From JAHEKB01 sp049115575 (GTDB lineage: Bacteria > Bacteroidota > Bacteroidia > NS11-12g > UBA9320), in assembly GCA_049115575.1 (NCBI GenBank), contig JAGDZU010000003.1:1-61192 (forward strand): DNA of 61,192 nucleotides, read 5' to 3'. Position 1 is the stretch's first letter; the number at the start of each line of letters is the position of its first letter. This document shows positions 9,397 to 18,095 of the stretch, in pieces. Under the pieces are notes generated by a model, which saw nothing but the letters and a program-made list of their open reading frames with translations, was not told the origin of the DNA and did not search any database. The position numbers and the translations under genes were made by a program.

Positions 9397-9891
9397 TTAA
9401 TCTATTAATTTCTTCAGTTCATTCCACCTCGGGTCAATAGTCGGTTCTTGTTCAGTTTCCAAATTGAAATCACATTTGTTGGATCCCATGGCATTGTCAC
9501 AAATTAATCGTTGCGGCATTGCTATACATATTTGCTCATAGATACTATCGTAAACTGATAACTTGTTTTGATCTTCCGAAACATAGTTTTCCAGTTTTAA
9601 TAAGTCCGTATCTGAAGTGAATGTTTTTACATCTAAAAAGCTAGATGTTACATCCATGCGAATAGGTTTTAAACAACGCTCGCATTCTACCAGAACAAAC
9701 CCTTTGATTTCAAACAACAATTCGAGATTTGCCTCTCTTCTTGTACAATTCAAATCAACATTAATGTCTGCCTTGGTATAAAGACTATTTTCCTTAATTG
9801 AAAAGAACGAATCTGTTATTTTATAACTACACTGAAATGATTCGTTAATCGAAAAATTAAGATCAATTTCAAAATCCCCCAGTTTTGCCAT
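9397..9891 (-). CDS. DUF177/YceD family protein
   Basis: 164 residues. The YceD (DUF177) family is almost always encoded next to rpmF, as here, and is linked in the literature to 23S rRNA or large-subunit metabolism, although its biochemical role is not settled. The conserved pair of cysteines in VECERCLKPI is near residue 78, and the conserved late acidic/Asn segment is followed by an IDPRWNELKKL end. No membrane segment or signal peptide is seen. Confidence 0.9.
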   Translation of the reverse strand: MAKLGDFEIDLNFSINESFQCSYKITDSFFSIKENSLYTKADINVDLNCTRREANLELLFEIKGFVLVECERCLKPIRMDVTSSFLDVKTFTSDTDLLKLENYVSEDQNKLSVYDSIYEQICIAMPQRLICDNAMGSNKCDFNLETEQEPTIDPRWNELKKLID

Positions 9892-9934
9892 AAAAAAGGC
9901 TGCAAATTTAAGAATTTTTAACTGTTCAGAACAA

Positions 9935-11008
9935 TTAATTTAAATCTGGGACTCCTATGCTAAATTTCTCTCTTCTGTGTTCTCTATACTTGAGAAATTC
10001 TTTATTGTTTTGATAGTTGCTGATTCTATTCCTATGAATCTTGTTGATGATATACAAAGCGTTTACAAAGGAACTCAAATTTGCAACCCCTTTGCCTGCT
10101 ATTTCAAAGGCTGTGCCGTGGTCTGGAGAAGTTCTTACCATAGGTAATCCTGCAGTAAAATTCACGCCATCCTCAAAGGAATTCTGTTTAAATGGTATTA
10201 AAACCTGATCGTGGTACATTCCAAAAACAGCATCAAATTCTGCAGAATTGCCAGAGCCGAAAAATCCGTCAGGTGAAAATGGGCCATATACTAGCATCCC
10301 ATCATCAAAACATGTTTTGATAGAAGGGCTTATGAGTTTGATTTCTTCTTCACCCATGAGTCCGTTGTCTCCATTGTGTGGGTTTAAACCCAAAACTGCA
10401 ATCCTAGGATGGCTAATATTGAAATCGTACTTGAGAGAGTGTTCTAAGGATTTTAACCCATTAATTATACTTTCCGCCTGCAGTTCATTGCTCACTTCAT
10501 CGAGGGCTGTGTGGCCTGTAGCCATTGCTACTTTTAAATTATCCTGAACCAGCATCATTAATACTTCTGATTCAAACGCCTTGGCGAAATATTCTGTATG
10601 CCCATTGAATCCAATACCTGCAGCTTTTGCAGACTGTTTATCAATTGGACAAGTAACTATATTTTGAATTAATCCGTCTTTTACGTCTTGAATTGCCATA
10701 TCAATGGAATCAAGAGCGAATTTCCCAGACTGGTCTGAAGTTGTTCCCGGAGTGATTTCTATTCTGTCTTTTGAGCAGACACGAAGATTTATCTTATTGG
10801 GAATTATCTTATTGTCTTTAACAATATGAAAATCCAAATCATTTATTCCCAACAATTTACAATAGTGTTTTATAACAAAGGTGTTGGCATAAACTACAGG
10901 CGTACAATAGTTAAATATCAGAGGATTTTGGAGAGAACGAACAACTAGTTCGGGGCCAATACCATTGTAATCTCCTATGGTTATTCCAATGCGAAGGTCT
11001 GCGCTCAT
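9935..11008 (-). CDS. pdxA: 4-hydroxythreonine-4-phosphate dehydrogenase
   Basis: 357 residues. It acts in the DXP-dependent vitamin B6 pathway, oxidising 4-phosphohydroxy-L-threonine before PdxJ makes pyridoxine phosphate. Typical segments are RIGITIGDYNGIGPELV at the N-terminus, FNGHTEYFA and MYHDQVLIPFK, whose histidines are metal ligands, and TSPDHGTAFEIAGKG. It is the first gene of the operon that runs through rpmF and plsX to accC. A -7 element lies 9 bases upstream of its ATG. Confidence 0.96.
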   Translation of the reverse strand: MSADLRIGITIGDYNGIGPELVVRSLQNPLIFNYCTPVVYANTFVIKHYCKLLGINDLDFHIVKDNKIIPNKINLRVCSKDRIEITPGTTSDQSGKFALDSIDMAIQDVKDGLIQNIVTCPIDKQSAKAAGIGFNGHTEYFAKAFESEVLMMLVQDNLKVAMATGHTALDEVSNELQAESIINGLKSLEHSLKYDFNISHPRIAVLGLNPHNGDNGLMGEEEIKLISPSIKTCFDDGMLVYGPFSPDGFFGSGNSAEFDAVFGMYHDQVLIPFKQNSFEDGVNFTAGLPMVRTSPDHGTAFEIAGKGVANLSSFVNALYIINKIHRNRISNYQNNKEFLKYREHRREKFSIGVPDLN

Positions 11009-11016
11009 ATACGCAG

Positions 11017-11024
11017 CAAATGTA
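11017..11024 (-). promoter_or_regulatory. -7 element TACATTTG upstream of pdxA
   Basis: Exact TAnnTTTG match on the minus strand between the stop of the response-regulator gene and the pdxA ATG. The expected transcript start is only a few bases before the ATG. It would serve the whole pdxA-to-accC operon; the -33 region is weak. Confidence 0.5.
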
Positions 11025-11037
11025 AGGCTAATATTGC

Positions 11038-11505
11038 TTAAGAAATCAGCTTTTGCCTCAGCATAAATTCTAGTTGCTGATTAGTCTCAAGTAGCTTTGA
11101 ATTTAATTGGTGCTCTTGCTTTTTCTCTTGCATAGCATAATACCCGGTCTCAATGGTGTTTGTCAAAACATCCTTTACCCATGGTTTCGTAAGAAACCTG
11201 AAGACTTCTCCCCTGTTAATAGCTTCGATAACAATATTAATGTCGGAACAACCTGTGATTAGGATTCTACATACATAAGGCATCTCATTTTTAAGCTGCT
11301 CAAGAAGGTCTACACCACTTCTACCTGGCATCATGTGATCCGTAATAACAACATCTATGTCGTTATTCTTTACAAGCTCAACAGCTTTTGCTGCAGAATC
11401 TGCAAGATGGACATTAAAATTTCGACGGAAGTTTGCTTTGAATGCTGAAAGGTTTGGAGCCTCATCATCCACATACAAAACAGAAATTAATTTTGATTCG
11501 TTCAT
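11038..11505 (-). CDS. Receiver-only response regulator
   Basis: 155 residues from ATG 11505. A full receiver domain is present: acidic pair in VLYVDDEAP (Asp13/14), phosphoacceptor Asp56 in VVITDHMMPG, Thr in RILITG and Lys in FLTKPW. Only about 35 residues follow, forming a short charged, Gln/Glu-rich helix, so there is no DNA-binding or enzymatic output domain. It would act by protein contact or as a phosphate relay. The frame can be extended to a TTG at 11532, but that TTG is inside a TAACTTTG -7 element. It is transcribed divergently from the ThiF-like/acyltransferase-like/histidine-kinase operon, and that kinase lacks its own receiver, so the two probably work together (inference). Confidence 0.9.
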   Translation of the reverse strand: MNESKLISVLYVDDEAPNLSAFKANFRRNFNVHLADSAAKAVELVKNNDIDVVITDHMMPGRSGVDLLEQLKNEMPYVCRILITGCSDINIVIEAINRGEVFRFLTKPWVKDVLTNTIETGYYAMQEKKQEHQLNSKLLETNQQLEFMLRQKLIS

Positions 11506-11529
11506 GGTTAATAAAAAATAGTAGTTATA

Positions 11530-11537
11530 CAAAGTTA
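11530..11537 (-). promoter_or_regulatory. -7 element TAACTTTG for the response-regulator gene
   Basis: Exact TAnnTTTG match on the minus strand, 24 bases upstream of ATG 11505, with TTTG 23 bases further upstream as a possible -33 element. It lies in the 98-base divergent spacer shared with the ThiF-like gene. For the plus-strand gene the best -7 is the imperfect AATCTTTG at 11574-11581. Confidence 0.5.
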
Positions 11538-11603
11538 ATAACTTTTATGGGAAACTACACCAAATAGTCGCAAAATCTTTGTTTTATTACACCCTTAAAC
11601 CGC

Positions 11604-12662
11604 ATGAATAAAGACTATAAGGCAAAAATACTCAATCCTCTGAATCCCACTGATTTTGAACAAATTCAGAAATTTACAGCCACAGAGGGTGTAGAGGTTT
11701 TTGACACCATAAAATCTCAAATATTGGAATTGCTCCTTTGCAGATCTCCATTAAAATCTGATTCTGATTTCACAGATGCGGATATTCTATCTTTTGCCGG
11801 CGGGAATTTTGCTTCATATGGGGTTTGGGCCTATTATTCATGGAATAATTCACTTATTCATGTGCTAAGTGAGCAAGAGTTCATAGAAGTTCGAACGAAT
11901 AGAAATAGAAACAAAATCACGGCCGAAGAGCAATCAGTATTATCCAATATGACCGTAGGTATTGCAGGGCTATCAGTTGGCCGATCTGCAGCAATAACTA
12001 TAGCAACAGAAAGAATAGCAGGTAAAATTGTATTAGCAGATTTTGATGTGCTAGAGTTGAGCAACTTAAATAGAATTAAGTCCACATTGGCTGATTTAGG
12101 TCTAAACAAATGCATTTCCACTGCTAGAGAAATTGCACAAATGGACCCCTTTCTTGATATCTATTGCTATACAGATGGTTTGACTGAGGGTAACTTAGAC
12201 CAATTTCTATCGCATGGTAATGGTCTCGACATTTTTGTAGAAGAGTGTGATGATTTGAGCATTAAAATCAATTCCAGGTTAAGGGCTAAGAAGATGAAGA
12301 TTCCTGTGATAATGGAAGCCAGTGATCGTTGCTTAGTTGATATTGAGCGATTCGACATTGAACCTGAGAGACCAATTTTGCATGGTATACTAGACGAGGC
12401 AGACATTAATAGTGTGGGTAGTTTAAAAACATTTGAAGAAAAACTGAAGCTTATGTCTAAAATTGTCGATGTTAACAAAGTTTCAGAAGGAATGAGGCTT
12501 TCGTTACCTGAAATTGGAAAATCACTGAGGACTTGGCCTCAACTTGCATCAGACGTGACGTATGGTGGAGGTGTAACCACTACTTTAATTAGGATGATAC
12601 TACTTAAAAAGATTTTCGTTTCTGGAAGATATTATTTAGATCCAAAATTGTTATTAAAATAA
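11604..12662 (+). CDS. ThiF/E1-like adenylyltransferase, Rv1355c-type, stand-alone
   Basis: 352 residues. The Rossmann-type E1/ThiF fold is clear: glycine loop GLSVGRSAA (122-130), ADFDVLELSNLNR (145-157) with the nucleotide-binding Asp and the Asn-x-x-Arg, then LGLNK and EECDDLSIK. The run ASDRCLVDIERFDIEPERP resembles, from memory, the N-terminal half of the mycobacterial Rv1355c family, where a nitroreductase domain follows. Here that second domain is absent. ThiF-fold enzymes adenylate a carboxylate, often a protein C-terminus or amino acid. No partner ubiquitin-like protein is encoded nearby. It is followed after 3 bases by an acyltransferase-like gene and then a sensor kinase. The substrate is unknown. 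Confidence 0.85.
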   Translation: MNKDYKAKILNPLNPTDFEQIQKFTATEGVEVFDTIKSQILELLLCRSPLKSDSDFTDADILSFAGGNFASYGVWAYYSWNNSLIHVLSEQEFIEVRTNRNRNKITAEEQSVLSNMTVGIAGLSVGRSAAITIATERIAGKIVLADFDVLELSNLNRIKSTLADLGLNKCISTAREIAQMDPFLDIYCYTDGLTEGNLDQFLSHGNGLDIFVEECDDLSIKINSRLRAKKMKIPVIMEASDRCLVDIERFDIEPERPILHGILDEADINSVGSLKTFEEKLKLMSKIVDVNKVSEGMRLSLPEIGKSLRTWPQLASDVTYGGGVTTTLIRMILLKKIFVSGRYYLDPKLLLK

Positions 12663-12665
12663 CTA

Positions 12666-13364
12666 TTGAAACTAACACACTCTGGAGAACAAATTGAAAT
12701 TATCGGGTTCCATGCTAATAGCAATTTAGCACTGTGCGAAAAATTTACTCAAGGACACATGAACGTTCTTGAACAACATGGTTTCATGCATTTTAAAACA
12801 TATGACAGCTACTGGTATAGGATGCCAAATTCTTATGTTATTCTAGCTCAACTTGATGGAGAAGCCGTAGGTGGAATAAGACTTGAAATGGGTAAAGAAA
12901 ACTCCCTACTTCCATACGAAAAAGTTTTATCGCCTCTTTTCCCTGAAGTTTTAGATATAAGAGCAAAAAACAATCTAGGGAAAGTTGCAGAACCTTGCAG
13001 TTTATGGAACAGCAAGAAAGTTTCAGGAAAAAACTTGAGCATGTTCCTCTCTAGAGCGAGTATTGCTATGGCTTCACTTTTAGATTTCGATACAATAATA
13101 AGTTTCAACGCAACATATACTTTTCGAATTCCAAAAGATGTTGGTTGCACAATGATTCATGATATAGGGGAACAGGGCTATTTCAATTACCCAACAAATC
13201 AATTCAGGGCTGCTCTGTGGTTGCATACCGACCTCGGGGACCTACAGGAGGCGGATCAAGTAGCCAAATCAAGGATGCTATCGCTCAGGAAGAACAGGAA
13301 ACAGAGTTTCAAAGAAGAATATGACGGAATAGAACTCAATATCGAATATGATTTACAGGTTTAA
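12666..13364 (+). CDS. Acyl-homoserine-lactone-synthase/GNAT-fold-like protein
   Basis: 232 residues, starting at TTG 3 bases after the ThiF-like stop; no in-frame ATG lies upstream of the conserved part. The layout resembles autoinducer synthases and FeeM-type N-acyltransferases: a Tyr/Trp-containing lead (DSYWYRMPNSYVIL), the strand AQLDGEAVGGIRLEM like the LuxI strand before its Arg, then LFPEV, AEPCSLW in the place of the ELSRL strand, a long helix and a late strand pair. This reading is by eye and only moderately certain; no substrate can be inferred. The last 17 bases overlap the sensor-kinase gene, so synthesis of the two proteins is coupled. Confidence 0.6.
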   Translation: MKLTHSGEQIEIIGFHANSNLALCEKFTQGHMNVLEQHGFMHFKTYDSYWYRMPNSYVILAQLDGEAVGGIRLEMGKENSLLPYEKVLSPLFPEVLDIRAKNNLGKVAEPCSLWNSKKVSGKNLSMFLSRASIAMASLLDFDTIISFNATYTFRIPKDVGCTMIHDIGEQGYFNYPTNQFRAALWLHTDLGDLQEADQVAKSRMLSLRKNRKQSFKEEYDGIELNIEYDLQV

Positions 13365-15438
13365 TCTTATTATACTATCCATTCTATTGGTCAACAACGT
13401 TTTTGGGCAGAACGCGTTACAAGTGAGCGCAAATTCAGAATTGGTTGTTCCAGGTGAATGCCTATTTTTCATGGAGGAGGATCCAGCAATTGATGACTCA
13501 TTGGAATTACACTCATCTAACTTCATTCCTTGTGAAACGGCTGTCCTAAATTTAGGGATTAGTAATAACTCCTACTTCATTAAATTCAATATCGAAACGT
13601 ACAAGCCTAACAGAAAACTAAATATTATAATCTCAAATCCTATAATTGATTCAGTACAATTTTATATACTACAGAATGGCATATGGTCCGTCAAACATTC
13701 TGGAGAAAGGGTCGACAACAGTGCAAAGGAGATTTCGGATCCATACCATATGTTTTCGTTCATCGCAGAGGAGGGAAACAACACTGTTTATCTTAAAGTT
13801 AAAAGTACGGAGCAGCTAGTTGTTCCTTTGAGTGTTGCAAGTAAAGAATCGCATTTCACTTCCAGAAATATTTTTTATGGCCTTTTCTCAGGAGTGATTC
13901 TTGCTTTATTCTTATACAATTTGGTTCTTGCTTTTCTAATTAGGGAGCCGGTATATTATATATATCTAATTTATTTGTTTTCAATATATTTTGCCCAGGC
14001 TAACTTAATCGGTCTATCACATACATTTTTCAATAAGTTCCCTGATTTTAACCACTACTCTGTCTATATTTTTTCCGCATTAGTCGGCTTATCGGCTATT
14101 AAGTTTATGGAGTTATTCTTAGATCTCAAGGTAAACTTACCAAAATCAATGCTGTTTGTAAGAATTGGATATGTGATATACATCTGCCTATTAGTAATGC
14201 CACTATTCAAAGTAGGGACATTTGCCTACATGCTAATGCAACTTAATGGTGTTTATGCAGCTATTGTAGCAATTACAATCGCACTTACGTTGACGTTAAA
14301 AGGTAATATTTCAGCTAAATTTTATTTGGCTGCTTGGTCGGTATTTTCAGTTGGCATAATAATATTCGTACTAAAAGATTACGGTTTATTGCCATTTAAT
14401 AATTTTACTCGTCTTACTATGACATATGGCGTCATAGTTGAAGTTATTCTCCTATCCATAGCACTTGCTCACCGCATCAATACTCTTAAGAAAGATAATG
14501 AACGAGCTCAAGAACGAATAATAGAGGAAATGTCTAGAAATGAAAGTCTGATCAAAAATCAAAACATTCTTTTGGAGGACAAAGTAAAAAAGCGTACGGA
14601 AGAACTTGAACATACATTGAGCAACTTAAAGCAAGCTCAGGTTAAACTGATTGAATCAGAAAAAATGGCTTCACTTGGTTTGCTTACGGCTGGAATTGCA
14701 CATGAAATAAATAATCCGATTAATTATGTTACTGCTAATGTTATTCCTCTTAGGGAAAACGTTGATATGTTAACCAAGTTAATAGATGCTTATAAAGGCC
14801 TGAGCCCAGATAATTTCGACAAGCAATCAGAAGAGATCATCGCTTTAGAGAAAGAGATTGAATTAGATTACACTTTAACGGAAACCAAAGAATTAATTAA
14901 TGGTATTGAAGAAGGCGCAAAAAGAACCTATCACATAGTAGACGGTTTGAGAACCTTTAGTAGAAGTGATTCTACAGATAAAAAACTTACTAATGTCAAT
15001 AAAGGAGTTCAGTCTACCCTATCAGTCTTGAAGAGCCAATTAAAAGGCATCAAGATTGAACTTGATTTAGACAATGAATTACCAAAGGTGAACTGCCAAC
15101 TTGGGAAGTTAAATCAAGTCTTTCTCAATCTAATTAACAACGCGATACAAGCAGTAGAAGAAAGATATGGTAAAAAGTCAGATGAGCCTTGTTTAATAAT
15201 TCGTTCATATTCAGACAAACAAAGTGTGTTTATAGAAATTGAAGATAACGGTCTTGGAATCCCTCAAGAGGCCCAGCACAAAATATTTGAGCCCTTTTAT
15301 ACTTCGAAACCTGTTGGCGAGGGAACTGGTTTAGGCTTGAGCATTTCTTACTCGATTATTGAGGATCATCAAGGAAGTTTAACTTTCGAATCCGCTGAGA
15401 ATAAGGGTACAACTTTTAAGATTGAACTTCCTGTTTAG
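13348..15438 (+). CDS. 7TMR-DISM sensor histidine kinase
   Basis: 696 residues. A signal peptide (to about residue 20, VFGQ) leads into a 7TMR-DISMED2-like extracellular domain (about 45-160), seven membrane helices (about 172-375), a coiled coil (about 380-440), a HisKA domain with MASLGLLTAGIAHEINNPINYV (phosphorylated His452) and a HATPase domain with NAIQAVEE (about 594), EDNGLGIP (about 632) and GEGTGLGLSIS (about 656). The 7TMR-DISM extracellular fold is thought to bind carbohydrate-like or other small ligands. There is no attached receiver; the divergent receiver-only protein at 11038-11505 is the likely partner. Its start overlaps the acyltransferase-like gene, and its 3' end overlaps the convergent flippase-like gene by 23 bases. 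Confidence 0.92.
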   Translation: MIYRFNLIILSILLVNNVFGQNALQVSANSELVVPGECLFFMEEDPAIDDSLELHSSNFIPCETAVLNLGISNNSYFIKFNIETYKPNRKLNIIISNPIIDSVQFYILQNGIWSVKHSGERVDNSAKEISDPYHMFSFIAEEGNNTVYLKVKSTEQLVVPLSVASKESHFTSRNIFYGLFSGVILALFLYNLVLAFLIREPVYYIYLIYLFSIYFAQANLIGLSHTFFNKFPDFNHYSVYIFSALVGLSAIKFMELFLDLKVNLPKSMLFVRIGYVIYICLLVMPLFKVGTFAYMLMQLNGVYAAIVAITIALTLTLKGNISAKFYLAAWSVFSVGIIIFVLKDYGLLPFNNFTRLTMTYGVIVEVILLSIALAHRINTLKKDNERAQERIIEEMSRNESLIKNQNILLEDKVKKRTEELEHTLSNLKQAQVKLIESEKMASLGLLTAGIAHEINNPINYVTANVIPLRENVDMLTKLIDAYKGLSPDNFDKQSEEIIALEKEIELDYTLTETKELINGIEEGAKRTYHIVDGLRTFSRSDSTDKKLTNVNKGVQSTLSVLKSQLKGIKIELDLDNELPKVNCQLGKLNQVFLNLINNAIQAVEERYGKKSDEPCLIIRSYSDKQSVFIEIEDNGLGIPQEAQHKIFEPFYTSKPVGEGTGLGLSISYSIIEDHQGSLTFESAENKGTTFKIELPV

Positions 15439-16492
15439 AGTTGTTTCTGGTTCGTATAATCCTTTGTATCCATACAGGGAAGATGACAAATCCAATCAAC
15501 AAATAAGGGTAATAGCTGAGCATTCTCCAAAGCAAGGCTCCTAGTTTCGCAATCATCCTATTGGGGAAATACGGATGCAAGAATGCTGGGAACAATACTT
15601 CTGCTAATCCTGTTGCGCCGGGTGAAATAGGTAAAAGAAGTATGCACCACATAATGAGTTGTTTAATAAATATTTCAAAATGATCAGGTGAACCAGCTAA
15701 AGCTAACACTATGAAATTCACTACTGCGAATCTTGCGACCCAAGAAAATACCGTTGCACCAAAAGCGCTGAACCAAAAACGCATACTTTTATTTCCCAAC
15801 TCCTTTGAAGTAATTACCAATTCATCGCCCCACTCTTTGGCATTAGTTTGCCATCTTCTGAGTACGGGCAGTTTAAACAGGGCATTCATGAAATTTCGTG
15901 ATATCTGTGGGCGTATGAATAAGCAGATAAAAACAAAAATCGCCCATGCTAAAAGCATGAAATATGCGATTACGAAATAGGCCAAAAGAATTCTTTTATC
16001 CATTACTCCCGTTGGCAATTCAATAGAAGGGATGTATTGATAAGTTCCTGTAACCAATGCTAACAAGGGCACTAAAAGCACATAGAACAAAACATCCAAG
16101 AAAGAGGTAGCGAGTACAATGGCAGTTGACTTTCCAGTTCCAATTTTTTCTTGAGCCAAAAGCACAAAAGCTGCAGCTGTACCGCCAACTATTCCTGGAG
16201 AAATTGCCGATGCAAACTCCCATAAGAAAGTTAGTTGAAAACTTTGTTTCCAGCTCAGTGCTTTTTCAGATAAGATTCTGAGCCTATGAATGTAACCCAA
16301 ATCTCTAAAAACCATCATTAAAATGGCTATTAATAGCCACATCCAAGAATTGGAGTTGAATTTAAGCTCACCAAGCTTCTCAACATCAAAATCGTATAAG
16401 ATTAGAATGAAAGCAACTACTAACCCCATAAGCAATGGGACAACTACCCTACGACCCTTGAATAGGTTTGCAAGTTGCTTTAGAGAACTCAT
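15416..16492 (-). CDS. Lysylphosphatidylglycerol-synthase TM-region/flippase-like membrane protein
   Basis: 358 residues with about seven to eight hydrophobic helices and a basic, Lys/Arg/Asn-rich C-terminus. The segments ISPGIVGGTAAAFVLLAQE and LLPISPGATGLAEVLFP are typical of the UPF0104/LPG_synthase_TM family, the membrane half of MprF. The C-terminal aminoacyl-transfer domain of MprF is absent, so this is a stand-alone flippase-like protein whose substrate is unknown. It starts 1 base after the icd stop on the same strand and its 3' end overlaps the convergent kinase gene by 23 bases. Confidence 0.88.
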   Translation of the reverse strand: MSSLKQLANLFKGRRVVVPLLMGLVVAFILILYDFDVEKLGELKFNSNSWMWLLIAILMMVFRDLGYIHRLRILSEKALSWKQSFQLTFLWEFASAISPGIVGGTAAAFVLLAQEKIGTGKSTAIVLATSFLDVLFYVLLVPLLALVTGTYQYIPSIELPTGVMDKRILLAYFVIAYFMLLAWAIFVFICLFIRPQISRNFMNALFKLPVLRRWQTNAKEWGDELVITSKELGNKSMRFWFSAFGATVFSWVARFAVVNFIVLALAGSPDHFEIFIKQLIMWCILLLPISPGATGLAEVLFPAFLHPYFPNRMIAKLGALLWRMLSYYPYLLIGFVIFPVWIQRIIRTRNNSKQEVQS

Positions 16493-16493
16493 T

Positions 16494-17945
16494 TTAGTTG
16501 GTCTTTTGACCTTGTGCTAAAGAGTACTTTCGTACTCCATCTAGCATAATAAGCATTTCAATTGAACCTATTCTCAAATGATCAAACAAAACCACTGCTT
16601 GCTCAAAAAATTTCTTCTTTTTGATTGTTAAGCCACTTTTTCTCTCAATTCGAACAACATAATTGTTAACCAAATCAGTATATACACTCCCGGTTGGCCA
16701 AACTTGAGTTCCCCTATTGGTTATGGTAACTAGCTCCATTTGGTCATCAAGTAAAGGCAATACCACTTGAGCAATGGTTTCTGGATTGTCGTCAGACTCA
16801 ATAAACAAATCAATACCTACAGTTTCTATAACTGATTTATCTGATTTTAACATTCGGTTTGTTTTCAGATTTGTGGGTTTTACAAAAGATTTTTGATCCT
16901 TTGTTGATGGTCCCATAGCGCGTATCACCTCAATAATTGAATCAGCAAATTCAGATGTTCCAACTGATTTTGAGTTTCGATCACCAAAATCACCAGTGTG
17001 AATCCCGTCTTCAATTACTTCTAATAGAGCTTTACGGATTCTTGTCGCATGGTCGTCCATTTGCAAGTAATTCAACATAAGTGTTGCACTTAAAAGCAGG
17101 GAAGTAGGATTTGCTAAGTTTTGACCTGCGATATCTGGAGCTGTTCCATGGACAGCTTCAAATATCTTTATATGGTCGCCAATGTTTGCAGAGGGCGCAA
17201 ATCCCAGGCCGCCAACAAGGCCTGCGCATAAATCAGATACTATGTCTCCTTGCAAATTAGTTAGAACAACCACCTCAAATTCCTGAGGTTGATATACTAA
17301 CTTCATGCATAAGGCATCTACAATTACGTCATCAGCTTTTATTGAAGGATACTCCTTAGCTATCTCATAAAATGTATCTAAAAAAATGCCGTCAGTCAGT
17401 TTCATGATATTGGCCTTATGTCCGCATGTAACTTTTTTATAGCCCTCTTTTAAGGCAACTTCAAAGGCTGAACGGATTACTTGTTCAGACCCTGGTCTGG
17501 ATATGATTCTTCTAGAAACGGCAACATCTTGTGATATAAAATGTTCAATCCCCCCATATGTGTCCTCAATATTTTCTCGAACAACTGTAATATCAATAGG
17601 GATACCGGCTTGACTAAAAACCGTATCAACACCTGATATGGTTTGAAATTTTCTGATGTTAGAATGCGTATTCCAAGTTTTTCTAGCTGTTACATTTATG
17701 CTTTTCACACCTCCTCCCTTAGGAGTTTCCATAGGCCCTTTAAACAAAACCCCATATTCCTCAACCTTCTCCTTAGAACGGTCTGTCATTCCAGTGGAAT
17801 GACCCTGTTCATAGGCATCTTTACCCATTTCTACAAAATCATATTCAATAGGTGCGCCAGAAGCTTCTAGTATTGAGATTACTGCATCCATTATTTCTGG
17901 ACCTATGCCGTCACCTTTGGCAACAGCTATTTTTACTTGTTCCAT
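16494..17945 (-). CDS. icd: NADP-dependent isocitrate dehydrogenase
   Basis: 483 residues from ATG 17945. It belongs to the isocitrate/isopropylmalate dehydrogenase family and has the extra C-terminal domain (about residues 340-483) seen in the long Thermus-type enzyme. Visible hallmarks are AKGDGIGPEIMD at the N-terminus, the substrate-site RENIEDTYGGIEH, the Lys of CGHKANIMKLTDG, the metal-binding VDALCMKLV and LQGDIVSDLCAGLVGGLG, and the cofactor loop EAVHGTAPDIAG. It makes 2-oxoglutarate in the TCA cycle. A GTG at 17984 could extend the frame, but the promoter element TAAATTTG lies between that codon and the ATG, so the ATG is chosen. Confidence 0.95.
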   Translation of the reverse strand: MEQVKIAVAKGDGIGPEIMDAVISILEASGAPIEYDFVEMGKDAYEQGHSTGMTDRSKEKVEEYGVLFKGPMETPKGGGVKSINVTARKTWNTHSNIRKFQTISGVDTVFSQAGIPIDITVVRENIEDTYGGIEHFISQDVAVSRRIISRPGSEQVIRSAFEVALKEGYKKVTCGHKANIMKLTDGIFLDTFYEIAKEYPSIKADDVIVDALCMKLVYQPQEFEVVVLTNLQGDIVSDLCAGLVGGLGFAPSANIGDHIKIFEAVHGTAPDIAGQNLANPTSLLLSATLMLNYLQMDDHATRIRKALLEVIEDGIHTGDFGDRNSKSVGTSEFADSIIEVIRAMGPSTKDQKSFVKPTNLKTNRMLKSDKSVIETVGIDLFIESDDNPETIAQVVLPLLDDQMELVTITNRGTQVWPTGSVYTDLVNNYVVRIERKSGLTIKKKKFFEQAVVLFDHLRIGSIEMLIMLDGVRKYSLAQGQKTN

Positions 17946-17954
17946 ACGAGCTTG

Positions 17955-17962
17955 CAAATTTA
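17955..17962 (-). promoter_or_regulatory. -7 element TAAATTTG for icd
   Basis: Exact TAnnTTTG match on the minus strand, 9 bases upstream of the icd ATG at 17945, implying a very short leader. Confidence 0.5.
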
Positions 17963-18028
17963 GAGCAGTAAGAACAGAATTCACGCTGTAGTTTTAAGAA
18001 TAGAGTAGATTGAAAGCCTAATCTATCT

Positions 18029-18059
18029 TTTGATATCTTGTGAATAAGCTCTACCTTTG
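18029..18059 (+). promoter_or_regulatory. Promoter of the primary sigma factor gene (TTTG-N19-TACCTTTG)
   Basis: A -33 TTTG at 18029-18032 and a -7 TACCTTTG at 18052-18059 with 19 bases between them is a textbook Bacteroidota sigma-ABfr promoter. The expected transcript start is near 18066, about 30 bases before the ATG at 18096. Confidence 0.75.
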
Positions 18060-18095
18060 CAGGTTCTTATTGTAAAGGGATCAAATCATAGTTGA

